From NCBI RefSeq assembly GCF_027887165.1, contig NC_077232.1, positions 8,477,001 to 8,541,000 of the forward strand: a stretch of DNA of 64,000 bases, written 5' to 3'. Source of the DNA: Monodelphis domestica. Lineage: Eukaryota > Chordata > Mammalia > Didelphimorphia > Didelphidae. The notes beneath the pieces were generated by a model. The model ran no database searches. It had not been told where the DNA came from and worked only from the letters and a program-made list of their open reading frames with translations. Numbering within the stretch: the first letter of the stretch is position 1; every line of letters begins with the position of its first letter. The translations under genes were made by a program, and so were the position numbers. Below, piece by piece: positions 11,440-23,319 of the stretch.

Positions 11440-11830
11440 TAGGCAGAACCTTTCTTGATCTCCCATCTACTAGCACCCTCCTTTCCAGACCCCTCCATGT
11501 TTCTTCTGTAGATATTCTGTATACACTAATATGGATGTTTTTTCTCCATTGGAATGAAAGCTTCTCTGAGGCAGGCACTTTTATCTTAGTTCATAAATGT
11601 TGGTTGTTTGACTAGAAAAACAAAAGCAAAAATTCCCTGCATTCTTAGATGCTGTTGGGGAGAGGCAGGGTAAAAACAGGTAAGTAAATAAAATTTTTCA
11701 GGGAAGAGTACTGGTAGCTAGGGCCATGTAGAAGGCTAAGATTTGAAGAGAAGCTGGAGGTTCTATTAGAGATAAGAGAGAGAATCCCAGGCAGGGGCAC
11801 AGCCAGTACAAAGACATAAAGATGGGAGAT
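11440..11830. mobile_element. L2 LINE fragments
   Basis: 11440-11612 resembles the plus-strand L2 3' end (gaatgaaagcttctctgaggcaggcac...cataaatgttggttg). 11640-11830 resembles the reverse orientation (gatgctgttggggagaggc, agaatcccaggcaggggcacagccagt). Both are old and diverged. Confidence 0.5.
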
Positions 11831-12189
11831 AAAATGTCCTTTATGAGTAACAAGAAGCCCAGGTTGGAGGCTCCTTTTCCGATTGGAACATTTGTCATCA
11901 TGAGTCTTATGAGTTCTTGGGTTCCCATCACTTGCATCCTTCTCAAGAGTATGAGTGTTAAAAGAGTTGGGTTTTTGCTAGGGCATGGAGAAGTTGGATC
12001 CAGCCCAGTCTTCTGACTCACAATATTGTGACCACCGTTTAAGGGCCTACTATATTTAGAAGACTCACTGTATTTCCATAATGCCACAGGGTCCATTGTT
12101 GCAGATGAAAGCCCATCTTTGCACTCCCAGATTACTGTGGTCATTGTATGAATTGTTGAATATCAGTTGAAACAAGCCTTCCTAAGTGC

Positions 12190-12515
12190 ATGAAAACTTT
12201 TCAGATTCATCAGGAGTATTTCTCTTACATTCACACTCTTCAGCTATTCTCTATTCATTCCGATTTTTGCTCCTACAAAAAGTGCTACTGTAAATATCTT
12301 TCTATATTCATGGGACCTTCCACTCTGACTTGGGACTGTGGGTCTAAAGATATGTGCCCATTTCACGACTTTTTAAAGCAGAATTCCATACTGAGAAACC
12401 CAGAGTATCCGGGCCACTGCTCCAATGGCAGGGCACTAATTTGCCTGTCTTCCTACATCCACTTAATGTTGACCATTTTTGCCTCAGAATCATCTCTGCC
12501 AATTGTTTCCATCTG
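12190..12515 (-). mobile_element. L1 fragment
   Basis: 'ctcctacaaaaagtgctactgtaaatat' and 'tgcctgtcttcctacatcc' correspond to a diverged minus-strand L1 3' region of the marsupial type. It is old. Confidence 0.6.
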
Positions 12516-13310
12516 ATCCCTCCAAGGTGTCTATGGAGCAAGAAGAACATAACTAGTCTTCTACCTTTTCCAATCGCATTGCACTCTAGTAATGCCTTAG
12601 TAAACATGTGGCCACCTTCTCCTAGCCACCATGGATCTGCCCTTTTCCCTTTCTGCTTCCTTAGAAATTGGGGAGTGTCATGATTCACAGCAGCCCTATC
12701 ATGAAAAGAATAGATAGGGTGAGGAACTAAATGAAAAGAATGCTGAGGTTAACAAATAATCAAATGGACTTTTTGTGAGAGAGCAGGTTGGCTTCACCTC
12801 AAATTCTGTTTTCCCAAGTGTGAAAAAGGGTTCCATCAAATATTCCACAGGGGAGATGTAGGCAAAAGGAATAAGAACGTCTCACAACTGAAATTATAAA
12901 GTCAACTCATCAGCCAAGTCCCATTTTAAAAACACTTTCACCAAAGATGGGAGTTGTGGTAGGTATTAGAGGAAGAGAGAAACGGCCTGGCACATTACTG
13001 TACAAATAGTGTCAGAAGTGTTAAGAGCAGAGCCCACAAAGAAAACTAAGGATAATTTTTAAAAAATGTTTATTTTTCAGCTGCATTAGGGAACATAGGA
13101 GAATGAGAGGTTGAGTGTTGGCTTCTAAAGGTGGATGGGATAATTAAAATTGAGCACAAAGGAAAAGCAAAAACTATTGAACTTCATCTTGTTTTCTTTA
13201 TCAATAAGAGTATATTCTGGACAATAGATCTTCCTCACCCCCTGGGTAAATTTTCCTTTTTGCATTACTAATTTGATCTGGAAAACAGATTGGCAAGAGA
13301 TTATTTAAAG
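12516..13310. other. AT-rich intergenic DNA, nothing recognised
   Basis: No conserved frame or clear repeat boundary is visible. Confidence 0.45.
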
Positions 13311-14845
13311 CCACAACCAAAAATTTGAAGATAGACATCCCATTTCAAACCATTATGAAAGAAAACTTCCCAGATCTTAGAGCCAGAGGGCAAAGTAGAC
13401 ATAGGAAGAATCCATAGGGTACTTCCTATAAGGAACCCCAAGTTGAAAATTCCCAGTGTAAAATTTAAATTAATATTGAATAACTCCAAGTACTGTATTT
13501 CATAAGATTTATTAATAATTGCTTGAAGTAGAAGAAATAAAAGGACAAAATTAAAAACGTTAAGTATGACCACATGTGTAAACTTCTCCTGCCTGGCACA
13601 CACCCCACCACCATAGCTGCATTCCTGGGAGCAGAGAGAGAGGGTGGAGCTACACAAAACTTATATCTTCTCTATGTTAGTATGTTAAAGTAAATATGCA
13701 AATAGGATGCTGGGAGAGAGAGAGAGTCCTGGGAATCGAATTCTTATTACACACCAAGAATATTATAGCCAAAATCTAGAGCTTCTAGGGCAAAGAAAAA
13801 AATACTGCAAGCAGACAGAAAATAGGGTTGAAAGTATCAAGGAAACAATTAGGATCACATAAGATTTAACAACCACCACAGAGAGCTTGGAAAATTATAT
13901 TCCAGAAAGCAAAATCTGTAGGTTTAACATCAAGAATAATTTACCCAGTGAAATGGAGTATAATATTAACTGGAGAGGAGAAGAGCTTTAATACCATAGA
14001 AAACTTCCACACATTTCTGATGAAAACACCAGAACCATGTAGATACTTTAAAATATAAGCAGAAGAGTTGAGAGAAACAAAAATGTCAATGTAGGTGAGC
14101 AATCATATGGGACTAAAGAGATAAAAGTTTACATTCTCATATGGGGAGTATCCTCTCATAATCCTATCAATTAAAGAATTTGAGGGAGTCTAATTAGAGG
14201 TCCTGGGAGTGGTCCTGCTATGTCTTGATGATCTTTTAAAAAATGGAAAGGGAAGAGAAATAGAAATATATCAGGAGAGAAAGAGATAAAGAGGAAAGAT
14301 GAGAAATTATCTCACATAATTGGAGTGTATGAATAGAGGTCTATAGGAGCAAGAAAAAAGGAGTGGGGAATGGGCAACACTTGAATCTCTGAACTGTTCA
14401 AAGAAGGAAAGAATATACACACAATTGGGTACAAAAATACATTTCACTTGACAGAAAAATAAGAGGGAAGGGGGAAAGAGAAAGTGGGGAATAATAGGGA
14501 AGGCGGTTGAGAGAATTAGTCATATAAAACTAAGATGGTTGGATTTCAAAGGGACTGAAAAGAACATAAGAACCTACTATTGGGCTCTGGGTGAGAGAAC
14601 AAGAAGAGGAACAGGAATAAAAGCAGATTTCAGGCAATCTAAAGAGGGCTAACACTGAATTCCTTATCTCAGCACCCTCTTTATTAAAAAAAAAAAAGTT
14701 TAGAAAACAAAGAAGGGAACTTTTAAAAGAATAATCCAGGAGTAATTATACCTAACAATCACAACTGTGAATATGAGTGGGATAAACTCACCCACAAAAT
14801 GGAAGGGGCAGCAAAATGAATTAGAAAGAATCCACAAATGAATAA
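13311..14845 (+). mobile_element. L1 ORF1-ORF2 junction region, plus orientation
   Basis: Text such as 'cttagagccagagggcaaagtagacataggaagaatcc', 'agaataatttacccagtgaaatggagtataatatt' and 'ctgtgaatatgagtgggataaactcaccc' matches L1 from the end of ORF1 through the spacer to the start of ORF2. An unrelated AT-rich block of about 290 bp at roughly 13465-13755 interrupts it and may be a later insertion. Frames are broken and no L1 protein remains. Confidence 0.75.
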
Positions 14846-14884
14846 ATAAAGAAGTAGAATTTAATATGTGTTATTTATAAACAA

Positions 14885-15125
14885 CTCTTAATGGCTAACA
14901 GTGCCTCCTATGTGCGAGGCACTGTGCTAAGTGCTTTAAAAATATCTTTTTTAATCCTCAACATTAGAAGGTAGATACTATTAGCCCCATTTTACAGACG
15001 AAACCAAGGCAGATAGGATAAGTGACTTCCCCAAGGTTACACAGCTTAGTAAGTGTCTGATCCTGAATTTGAGCTCCTGTCTTTCCAACTCCAGACCCAC
15101 CACTCTATCCACATCACCACCTACC
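14885..15125 (-). mobile_element. MIR/CORE-SINE
   Basis: 'tatgtgcgaggcactgtgctaagtgctt', 'ccattttacagacgaaaccaaggcag' and 'aggttacacagcttagtaagtgtctga' are MIR hallmarks. The element runs in the reverse-of-consensus sense. Confidence 0.8.
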
Positions 15126-17158
15126 TGCCACTTGAAACAAAAACAGTTAAAGGAAGGGGCAGGAGCAAAATGGAGACCACCAACCGTGATGGAGGGGACA
15201 AGTGCTATGGTTTACCTTGAATCAAGGAGTACATGGAAGAGAACAGGAGAGGGAAGCCAAGACATACTGGAGAGGAAGGACAGTCAGAACTGTACTTGGA
15301 GGCAGAAGGAAGACCCTGAAGGCTCTTTCAGCAGTGCCATGGCCTGGCCAGATCTCTCCAGAAGGCAGATTCTTCAGGCAGGTATAGGAAAGATGGATAA
15401 GGGAGAGAATGGAGAACAGACGTGTAAGGAAAGGAAGCTCCAGCAGGAGCTGCTGCTGGAGTCATCTGGTCAATCAGTAATGATATATCTATGGCCATGG
15501 AGAGAGGGAAGAAGGGTGGATATGGGAGATGGTGTTATGGGATTTGGTAGGATGGGAGAGGTGAACCAGGAGCAGGAAAAGTCATGGAACACTGTGGTCC
15601 GGTGAGAAAAACCCTAGCTTTGGGATCAAAGGGCCTGGGTCCCCATACCAGCTCTGTGCCTTGCCAGCTCTGACCTCGGATGAAGCTCCTGCCTCAGTTC
15701 CCTATAGGGAAGGGTAGACGTGATGGACTCTAAAGCCCCTGTCCCCCTGTAAAACGTGGACTCCCCAGGCTTCAGACTTGGGACATGGTGCGTGGTAGAG
15801 TCAGGTGAGAGATTCACTGGTCAAGAATGAGGAGCTCAATGGGGGGCAGGGTGAGTGTGAGGCATTTGTGGGTTCACCCAGATGGAGACGTCCTGCAGGC
15901 AACCAGCTGATACCTTCCATGAGAAGAGAGCTTTGAAGGAAAGCCACAGTTACCAATTGCTTCTTACCAAATGTTGGCTAAGTCCCTGGGAGCTCTCGGG
16001 GCAGAGAGGAATTCACCCTCACCTCTGGGGTGAGCTTTGGCCCTGGGCAACCTGCCAGGTACTAGCATGGACTCCATTGGGGAGGATGAGGAGGTGAGCC
16101 CATTCAGACCATAGGGCTGGGCCTCCACCTCCTATGTGACGACTCCTGTTCAGGAGCTGGTTCCAGGCTCAGAATGAGAAATACATGACCGCCTGCAGAC
16201 ATACACAACCTTGAGGGGACCTCCCTTTGTCCCAGTTTTTCTTTTAATTTTCCATTCCTTTTCACTGCATCCCCTTCACTCCACCTCCATCATCCACTGA
16301 GCATTGGAGCATCTGACAGTGGTGAACAGGCCAGGCTAATGGTGGGAGGAGCAGAAGAGGGCTTCAGCTGATCGTGATGGAGAAGGTCATCATGTGTGTG
16401 ATTTGGACTGAGTGGAGGTGAGATTTGGCAAAATGTGTTAGAAATTCAGGACCTTCTGAAGGAGAACAAACTTTAGACCTAGTTAGTGCTCCAGAATCCA
16501 CGTCTAGTTTATGAGAGAAGCAAGAATAGGGACAATTAAGGAAGCTACACAAAGGATTCAGAACAATAAATGGGAATCTTTAGAGCTTAACTGGAAAAGG
16601 AGAAGGAATTGCCAGGCAAGTAAGAACCAAGAGAAGAGAAGGAAACTGGTGAGTGGATTGGGATTGGGAAACTTGGTGGTAATGTTTTAACTTCAAATGA
16701 ATAATTAACCATACATAGTTTTAACCAGGTGCGTATTGTTGTGGTGTAAATACCCCGAGTTAGTTCCAAGAAATATTGCCCCAGATCTCAGCCATTATGG
16801 AGAGTGGGGAAATTGTGCAGTGAGGGGCAGGTGGTGCTTAGGGTAAGGTGTGATGTTTATCCCTGTTTGAAGTGTCGGCTGATTTCCCTCCTAGAGGAGA
16901 TGGCAAAAGCCTCTCCCCCTCCAGGTTCTTATGGAGGATGAAGCAGTCCTCAAAGAAACACAAGCAGGGCTTCAGTGGGGAGGGGAAGGTGTTACCTCAA
17001 GTGGAAAATGAAAGACCTTTGTGAGTCAGAAGAATAAGAAGAAAATGTCCACAAGATGTTTTTAAGAACAGATGCAGAATGCATTCTGCAAACTCCGACC
17101 AGTGAATTTTAATTTCGTTCCTGGAAACATCCTAGATTGGGTCACCAAGGAGATGATT
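15126..17158. other. Intergenic; no gene recognised
   Basis: A 178-codon frame beginning at 15069 starts inside the MIR and has no domain, codon bias or splice context, so I do not call it a gene. A SINE tail-like piece lies at about 15640-15760. The remainder is unrecognised. Confidence 0.45.
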
Positions 17159-17159
17159 G

Positions 17160-17345
17160 GTGATGCTGTTAGGAAGTGATGCTTCTGGAGATGAGCGGTC
17201 CTGGGTTCAAATGTGATCTCAAATACTTCCTGGCTATATGACCCTGGGAAAATCATTTAACTCCAATCGCCTAGCCCTTATGGCTCTTCTGCCCTGGAAC
17301 TGAAATTTAGTATTGATTCTAGGATAGAAGGTAAAGTGGTTTTTT
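17160..17345 (+). mobile_element. Marsupial SINE (diverged)
   Basis: 'gtcctgggttcaaatgtgatctcaaatacttcctggc.atatgaccctggg' is the SINE core. It is followed by 'cctagcccttatggctcttctgccctggaactg' and a T-rich 3' end. Confidence 0.85.
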
Positions 17346-17389
17346 TTGTGTTCGCTGTTTTTTGTTTTGTTTTGTTTTTTAAGGGGAAA

Positions 17390-18640
17390 GGGCTGTTCAC
17401 CAAGGGCCATCATGGCTTCCTCAAGAACAGGTCCTATCGGGCTAACTTCAGCTCCTTTTTTGACAGGAGTACTAAACTGTTCAATGAGAGATACTATCGC
17501 TACAGTTTACCATTCTTGAGCAAAGCTTTTGATAAATTATTTCATAGTATTCTTGTGGAGAAAATGGAGAGCGAAGGATTAAACGATACCATAATCATGG
17601 GTTCAGAACTGGTTGGCTGGCTAGACTCAAAGAGTGACAGCTCCTGTTTTTAAAAAAGTTTTTGACTTGCTTGGTTTTTACATTGCCTAAATTTGTCCCT
17701 GAATCCTTCTCCTATAAGTTTTTTTAAGAGAAAAATTAGCTAAACCAATGGATACATTGATTACATATGTAGCGTTCCGCCCTTGTGAATCTTCTCCCTC
17801 TCACTGTTCCAAGAGAACTCTTACTGGTTCTGTCAGCATAGCTGGATGTCGCAGGCCCTGGGGATCTGCATTTGGTCCTGGGTTTTTTCTCATTTTTATT
17901 AAGGACTTCCATAAGGGCACAGATGATTTAGCCACCCCATTTGCAGATGGCACAGCTGGCAGGGGTAGCTAACACAGAGAATGACAGAATCAGGATCCAA
18001 AAAGGTATTGATGGATGCCAGCGAATAAGCTGGAATTCAGTAGAGCTGAATATAAAGGCTTGCCCTTGGGTACAAGCATCTGCTTCCCAAGTACACTATG
18101 AGGGAGGCAAGCACAGACAAACAGCAGTGAAGGAACTGACTGGAGGTTTCAGTGCACTGCCAATTGAATGAGTGACGTGGCAGCCAAAAAAGCGGGCGCC
18201 ATCTTGATCATTACTATAAGGGGAGGCCAGCTTCCGGCATAGGGGAGGTGAGAAAACCACTGATTACGGTGTTCAAGCTGGTCACCATTCTTTAGGAAAC
18301 ACATTCATGTTAGGGAATAGAGGAGGACAATCAAGATGGCAAAGAGCCTCGAGGCCAGTTCCTATCAAGTGGGCATGTGAAGCCTGGAGGAGATTCAAGA
18401 GGAATCTGAAGGGCTATTGGGGAAGAAAGTGTCAACTTCATTTGGGCCTAGAGGTCAGAACCAGCAGTCATGGGGGTAGGGAATTTGCAGAGAGGCAGTT
18501 CTATGGCAAGAACAATCTGCCCACAATCAGAGGGGTGCCAGAGGGGAGGGGGTGGTAGGTCCCCCTCCTCAGGGGTCTCCAAGCTAAGACTGGACAACTA
18601 CCTGTTTGGTTCCTTTTGTGGAGTGTTTAGACGAGAGAAT
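17390..18640 (+). mobile_element. L3/CR1-clade LINE with reverse-transcriptase remnant
   Basis: Frame pieces read GHHGFLKNRSY, SKAFDKLFHSILVEKM and later FADGTAG. These correspond to the CR1/L3 reverse-transcriptase motifs HGFxKGRS, SKAFDxVxHxxLLxKL and FADDTKL(G). A further piece (PWGSAFGPGFFLIFIKDF) matches PQGSxLGPxLFxxFINDL. The catalytic FADD is FADG here and the frame shifts between pieces, so it is dead. The 3' part at 18450-18640 (gaatttgcagagaggcag..., ctcctcaggggtctccaagc.aagactggacaactacc) is the L3 3' UTR. A non-homologous block near 17650-17745 interrupts the coding part. Confidence 0.8.
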
Positions 18641-19122
18641 CACTGAGGAGCTTTCCATCTCTGGTTCCTTGATATGGTCAACTCTGGGATATTTGTACAT
18701 TCTCCTTGTACTCCACTAGAACATACGGCTGACATATAGGGAGTTTCTGCATTTGTCTTTTTGTGTATTTCAGTGCCTGGGACATCAGTAGGCTTACTTG
18801 GAAACCCAGGATATAGGGGACAAGGGATTAGGAAGACGGCAGTGAAAAACTCGGGTGACAGCCCAAGGGCCCCCACAAAGGGGATGGTTTAGAGGAGGCA
18901 AGTTAGTTCTTCAGGGGCAATGACAGAATGGTGTGAACCGGAAGCAGACAATGCTAACAATTCCACAGTTTTTAGACCCTCCATAACCTTTCATTAGGCT
19001 AATGATCACGGGGAAGAAACAATCAGTACTCTCCATTTTGTCCAAAAGGTCAGAGACAAATCTATTAATTCCTCTGCTTGAAGAGTGAAAATCCTGTGGG
19101 GATGTCTTGTTTTAGAAATCTT
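18641..19122. other. No gene recognised
   Basis: No recognisable repeat or gene. Confidence 0.45.
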
Positions 19123-19285
19123 TGGGAGCAGCTAGGTAGGATGATAGATAGAGCTCCAGGCCTCGGTTCCAATGTGGCCTCAAACATTTCCAGGGTATCC
19201 CTGGACCCCAAGTGCCTAACCCTTACTGCTTTTCTGTCTTAGAACTGATACTAAGCTACAAGGAAAGAAGGGAGGGAGGAGGGAG
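19123..19285 (+). mobile_element. Marsupial SINE (diverged)
   Basis: The head 'gggagcagctaggtagg' and the tail 'tgcttttctgtcttagaactgatac' are present, but the core is partly deleted. Confidence 0.75.
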
Positions 19286-20063
19286 AAAGGAAGAAAGGGA
19301 GAGAAGTCGTTGCCAAGCCATTATCTGAACTTAAAGAATTCTAGGGACAGGAAACAAAAAACTCCATAGCAGCATAAAATAGGAACTCGGTTGAAGAGTT
19401 TTAACTTAAAAAACAGAATACCAGCAATATTAATGTTGGAAGGTCTGGCAGTTTTGACCAAATAAACCTATCAAATTATTCATTTATTGGCCGATCCTGC
19501 CCATCCTTGAAGATAATCTGTCTCCCTGGGAAAAAAGTCAGTTCCAGGGCCCCAAACCAAAAGTCATTTCCTATGATAAAACCTGAAAGACTCGTCCTTC
19601 TTCCCTTCCTTGGATTTTCCAAATGCTTCATTGTTGTTTCATTTTTTGACCTCAATTACATATAAACAAAAATTTTGAACATTTGTTTTTAAATTTGAGT
19701 TCCAAATTCTTTCCCTCCCTCCCACTTAGAGAAGGCAAGAAATTGAATATAAATTATACATATGTAGTTGTGCACACATTTATATATTAACCATTTTGCA
19801 AAAGAAAAAAGCTTCATTATGCATTTAGACTCCATCAGTTCTTTCTCTGGACTTGTATAGCATTTTTCATCATAAGTTCTTTGGAATTGTCTTGGATCAC
19901 TATTGCTGAGAATAGCCAAGTGATGTGCAGTCAATCATCACACCATATTGCTGTTACTGTGTACAATGCTCTCCTGATTCTATTCATTTCACTTTTCATC
20001 AATTCATGTAAGTTTTCCCAGGTTTTTCCAAAGGCATCTTGCCCATCATGTCCTAAAACACAG

Positions 20064-20068
<5 letters not shown>

Positions 20069-20109
<41 letters not shown>

Positions 20110-21166
20110 GTCTCTCGGTGATCAAGAATGACGACTGTCTTTGTGCAGTTTCATCTACGGTGTACCCTCATGTGGCTTTGCAGTCCAAAGGCTGAGGTGC
20201 ACAGTTTGTGGCACACGGGGCCTGGGACGCCAGTTGTTACGGGAGGTGCGGCTGTGGCCTGGTGTCGGCATTCACGCGCAGCGGCAAGACGTCGACGTCG
20301 CTCATCTTCAAAGGTGGTGGTGGCGTGGTTCTTTGATTTCGACCACTTAAAGGGATGACCCGCCAGCCGCGGTGTGCTGACTGGGTGTTTGTAGGGCAGG
20401 CAATGTTTGGGACACCTTTTCTAGTCCCCTCCCTTGATTAGAGTGAGCAGTGCTGTCCTAGAGAGGGCTGCTCAGTCGCCCAGGATGCTGCCGAACGTCC
20501 CTGCTGCCCACAGGGCCGAGCGACCACTGGTCCGTGGGCCGCCTACGTGCAGGATTGTGACTACAACTGCCAGTGGTCACCTCCACCTGTTGTGTCGTCA
20601 CTCCCCCATCGCCGCAGGTCTTGAAAAGGGTAGAGGGGGTTAGGATAGATGAGTGTGCACAAAGATACTTGTGCGTGAAGGAGATTTAAGTGGAAAAGCC
20701 GATGCACAGTGACAGTCCCACTCTCTCGGCGCTGGAAGCCTGGGTCCAGTGGCATGAAAAGTCGTTACACCTGGAGACTTCCTCAGCTGCATTGGATGGC
20801 CGTGTTGTCCTTTGTGCTCCAACACTCCCTAAGCACTCCACAGTGCTTTGCTGCGTCGCCCTCTCAGCCGTTGAACCTTCTTGTTGGTTTCTTCCGTCTG
20901 TTCAGCCGAAGCAGTCTTCACATGCTGGGTGAGCAAAGCCCTGGTTCACCAGGGGTCGACGACCCAATGGCTACCCTCACAAGGTTTAGCCGGCCTGTTG
21001 AAGCCGTTGCCCGGGGTGTGGCCACTGCTGCATGCTAGCAGCTACTAGGAGCCACAAGTGAGAGCTGGGTGTCAGGTGGAGGTCAGAGGCTGGAGAGCTG
21101 CCCTAAGAGGGTACGACAAGCCCTCCATACCAGAGATACTACCCCTCCCTGAGCACCCCATACACC
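20069..21166 (-). mobile_element. CpG-rich 1.1 kb retroelement insertion, possibly RTE-clade
   Basis: The block interrupts the L1 and is bounded by a perfect 10-bp direct repeat, 'cacagtaata', at 20059-20068 and 21167-21176. On the minus strand it ends in a (TA)n run (20069-20106) next to the duplication, as a retroposon 3' tail would. The body is unusually CpG-rich for this AT-rich neighbourhood. The 3'-terminal minus-strand text ('ctgcaaagccacatgagg', 'gtcgtcattcttgatc') recalls RTE/BovB-type 3' ends. No intact frame is seen. Class assignment is inference; the insertion itself is directly visible. Confidence 0.6.
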
Positions 21167-21275
21167 CACAGTAATAGTCCATCACAATCATATACCACAA
21201 TTGTTCAGCCATTCCCCAATTTGTGGACATCTCCTCAATGTCCAATTCTTGGTCCCCACAAAAAGAGCTGCTACA

Positions 21276-21470
21276 TGGGGGCAACTGGCTAGCTCAATGG
21301 ATAGAGAGCCAGGTCCTAGGTTCAAATCTGGCCTCAGACAATTCCCAGCTGGGTGACCCTGGGCAAGTCATTTGACCCTCATTGCCTAGCCCTTGCCACT
21401 CTTCTGCCTTGGAACCAATACACAGTATTGATTCCAAGAAGGAAGGTATGGGTTTGTATTTTTTTTTTTT
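21276..21470 (+). mobile_element. Marsupial SINE inserted in L1
   Basis: A full-length SINE flanked by near-identical duplications of the L1 target: 'aaaagagctgctaca' at 21261-21275 and 'aaaaagctgctaca' at 21471-21484. Confidence 0.93.
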
Positions 21471-22300
21471 AAAAAGCTGCTACAAATATTTCTGTACAGA
21501 GGTCCTTTACTTTTGGGGATATAGAAGTAATGATACTTCTGGGTGAAAGAGTTTGAACAGTTTTATAGTTGGACATAGTTTCAAATTGTTCTCCAGAATG
21601 ATTGGAACAGTTCACAAGTCCACCAACAGTGCATTAGTGTAATTTTTTCCATGTCCCCTCCAACATTTGTCATTTTTTTCTGTTATATCGACTAATCTGC
21701 TAGGTGGGAGGTGGTACCTCAGAGATGTTTTAATTTACATTTCTCTAATCAAGTATGATTTAGAGCATTTTTTCATACAAGTATAGCTTTGATTTCATCT
21801 GAAAACTGCCTCTGACCATTTATCAACTGGAGAATGAACAATTATATACATTTCATTCAGTTTTCTCTATATTTGAGAAATGAGGCCTTTGCCAGCAAAA
21901 TGTGCTAACCCACCCACTCCCCTTTCCTGCTTTCCTTCTAATCTTGGCTGCATTCTTTGGTTTGTACAAAAACTTTTTAATTTGATGTAATCAAAATTAT
22001 CCATTTTATATCTTGTTCCAAATGCTTCATTGGCTATGGGCCTCTCTAGCCAGAAAAGCTCATTTTTGTGTTGAATGTTAACATTTACAGATATACATAA
22101 CACATCCCTACCCAACCCAAAGAAACTCTTGAGTTTTTGCAAACACAAGACTTCAGTAATATTCCTTTCAGTGTTTCTACAAGTGAAAAAACTTCTAAAG
22201 ATTGTTTTAAAAGATATAGTTGGTTTCCTTTACAATCTTATATATTTTCCTTTATGCATTTTAAGTCTTGTCTTTTCTTCAGGAATGCTTAGAAATCTAT

Positions 22301-22492
22301 TTTTTTTTTAAATATAATCCTTACTTTCCATCTTAGAATCCATACTCTATTGGTTCTAAGGTAGAAGAGTGGTAAGGGCTAGGTAATGGGGGTTAAGTGA
22401 CTTGTCCAGGGTCACACATCTAGGAAGTGTCTGAGGTCAGATTTGAACCTAGGACCTGGCTCTAAATCCACGGAGCCACCTAGCTGACCCTT
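22301..22492 (-). mobile_element. Marsupial SINE
   Basis: T-run, 'aatccttactttccatcttagaatc', 'cttgtccagggtcacac' and 'agccacctagctgaccc' show a near full-length minus-strand copy. Confidence 0.9.
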
Positions 22493-22499
22493 CTATTTT

Positions 22500-22965
22500 A
22501 TTAAATGACCAAACTTTCCCCTGAAAAAATATAGTCAGTTTTGATGGACATGTTATTCTTGGTTGTAGCCCCACTTCCCCTGCCTTCCAAAATATATTCC
22601 AAGCCTTCTGGTCCCTCAGTGGAAGCTGCCAGATCCTGGGTAATCCTGACTGGGGTTCCATGATATCTGAATTGTTTTTTGTTTTGTTTTGTTTTGTTTT
22701 TCTGGCTGCTTGCACTATTTTCTCCTTGTCCTGGGAGCTCTTGAACTTGGCTTTAACATCCCTGGGAGTAGTCATTTGCGGATTTATTGTAGGAGGTGAC
22801 CTGTGGATTCTTTCAATCTCTATTTTGCCCTCTTATTCAAGAATATCAGGGGAGTTCTCTTGGGATAATTTCTTGAAATATGGTATCTAGGCTTTGACTT
22901 TATGCATTTTAAAACATTCTCCATTGTTCTCTATAATAGTTATCCAGTATTCTGAGAAGGCTTCA
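22500..22965 (-). mobile_element. L1 ORF1 fragment
   Basis: 'ctggctgcttgcactattttctccttgtcctgggagctcttgaacttggct' and 'ggtgacctgtggattctttcaatctctattttgccctct' match marsupial L1 ORF1 read on the minus strand. A (CA)n microsatellite follows at 22966-22988. No full ORF1 remains. Confidence 0.75.
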
Positions 22966-23319
22966 ACACACACACACACACACACACAGGTTAAGACCCC
23001 CTGCTCCAGGGTTTCCTCTGAGCTCCCTCCATTCAGAAACAAGATCAGATGCTTGCTGAAAACTACTGGGCTTTGGGGTCACACTCCTCTACATTTCAAG
23101 CTCTTCCCTGAGGCCTATCCTGGGAAGCTCCCCAAGTCAAAGTCTTGCCCCCACACCTGAGGGAAGGCCCCAGGTCCATTACTACTTGAGGGTACTGTCC
23201 ATAGTTGTTCCTTTCCCCCCTGAGCAAATCTTTCACTTTGTTCTCTGAGCCCTCATTCAGGGTTCTTGGTGCTTGCTCTTTTCCTCCTCTTCAGAAGAGC
23301 CAGGTAGCCTCTTCCCAAT

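Larger units (their letters stand above)
19620..22300 (-). mobile_element. L1, minus orientation, carrying two nested insertions
   Basis: L1 3' end sequence runs from a T-rich start at about 19640 ('ttctttccctccctccc', 'tgtgtacaatgctctcctgattct'). It resumes after the insertion at 20069-21166 with 'catcacaatcatataccacaattgttcagccattcccc', and again after the SINE at 21276-21470. It then extends through 'ctaatcttggctgcattctttggtttgtacaaaaactttttaattt'. It is non-coding and 5'-truncated. Confidence 0.85.

Noticed and set aside
15069-15605. 178-codon open frame
   Set aside because: It starts inside a MIR element and shows no similarity to a known family, no splice signals and no CpG promoter.
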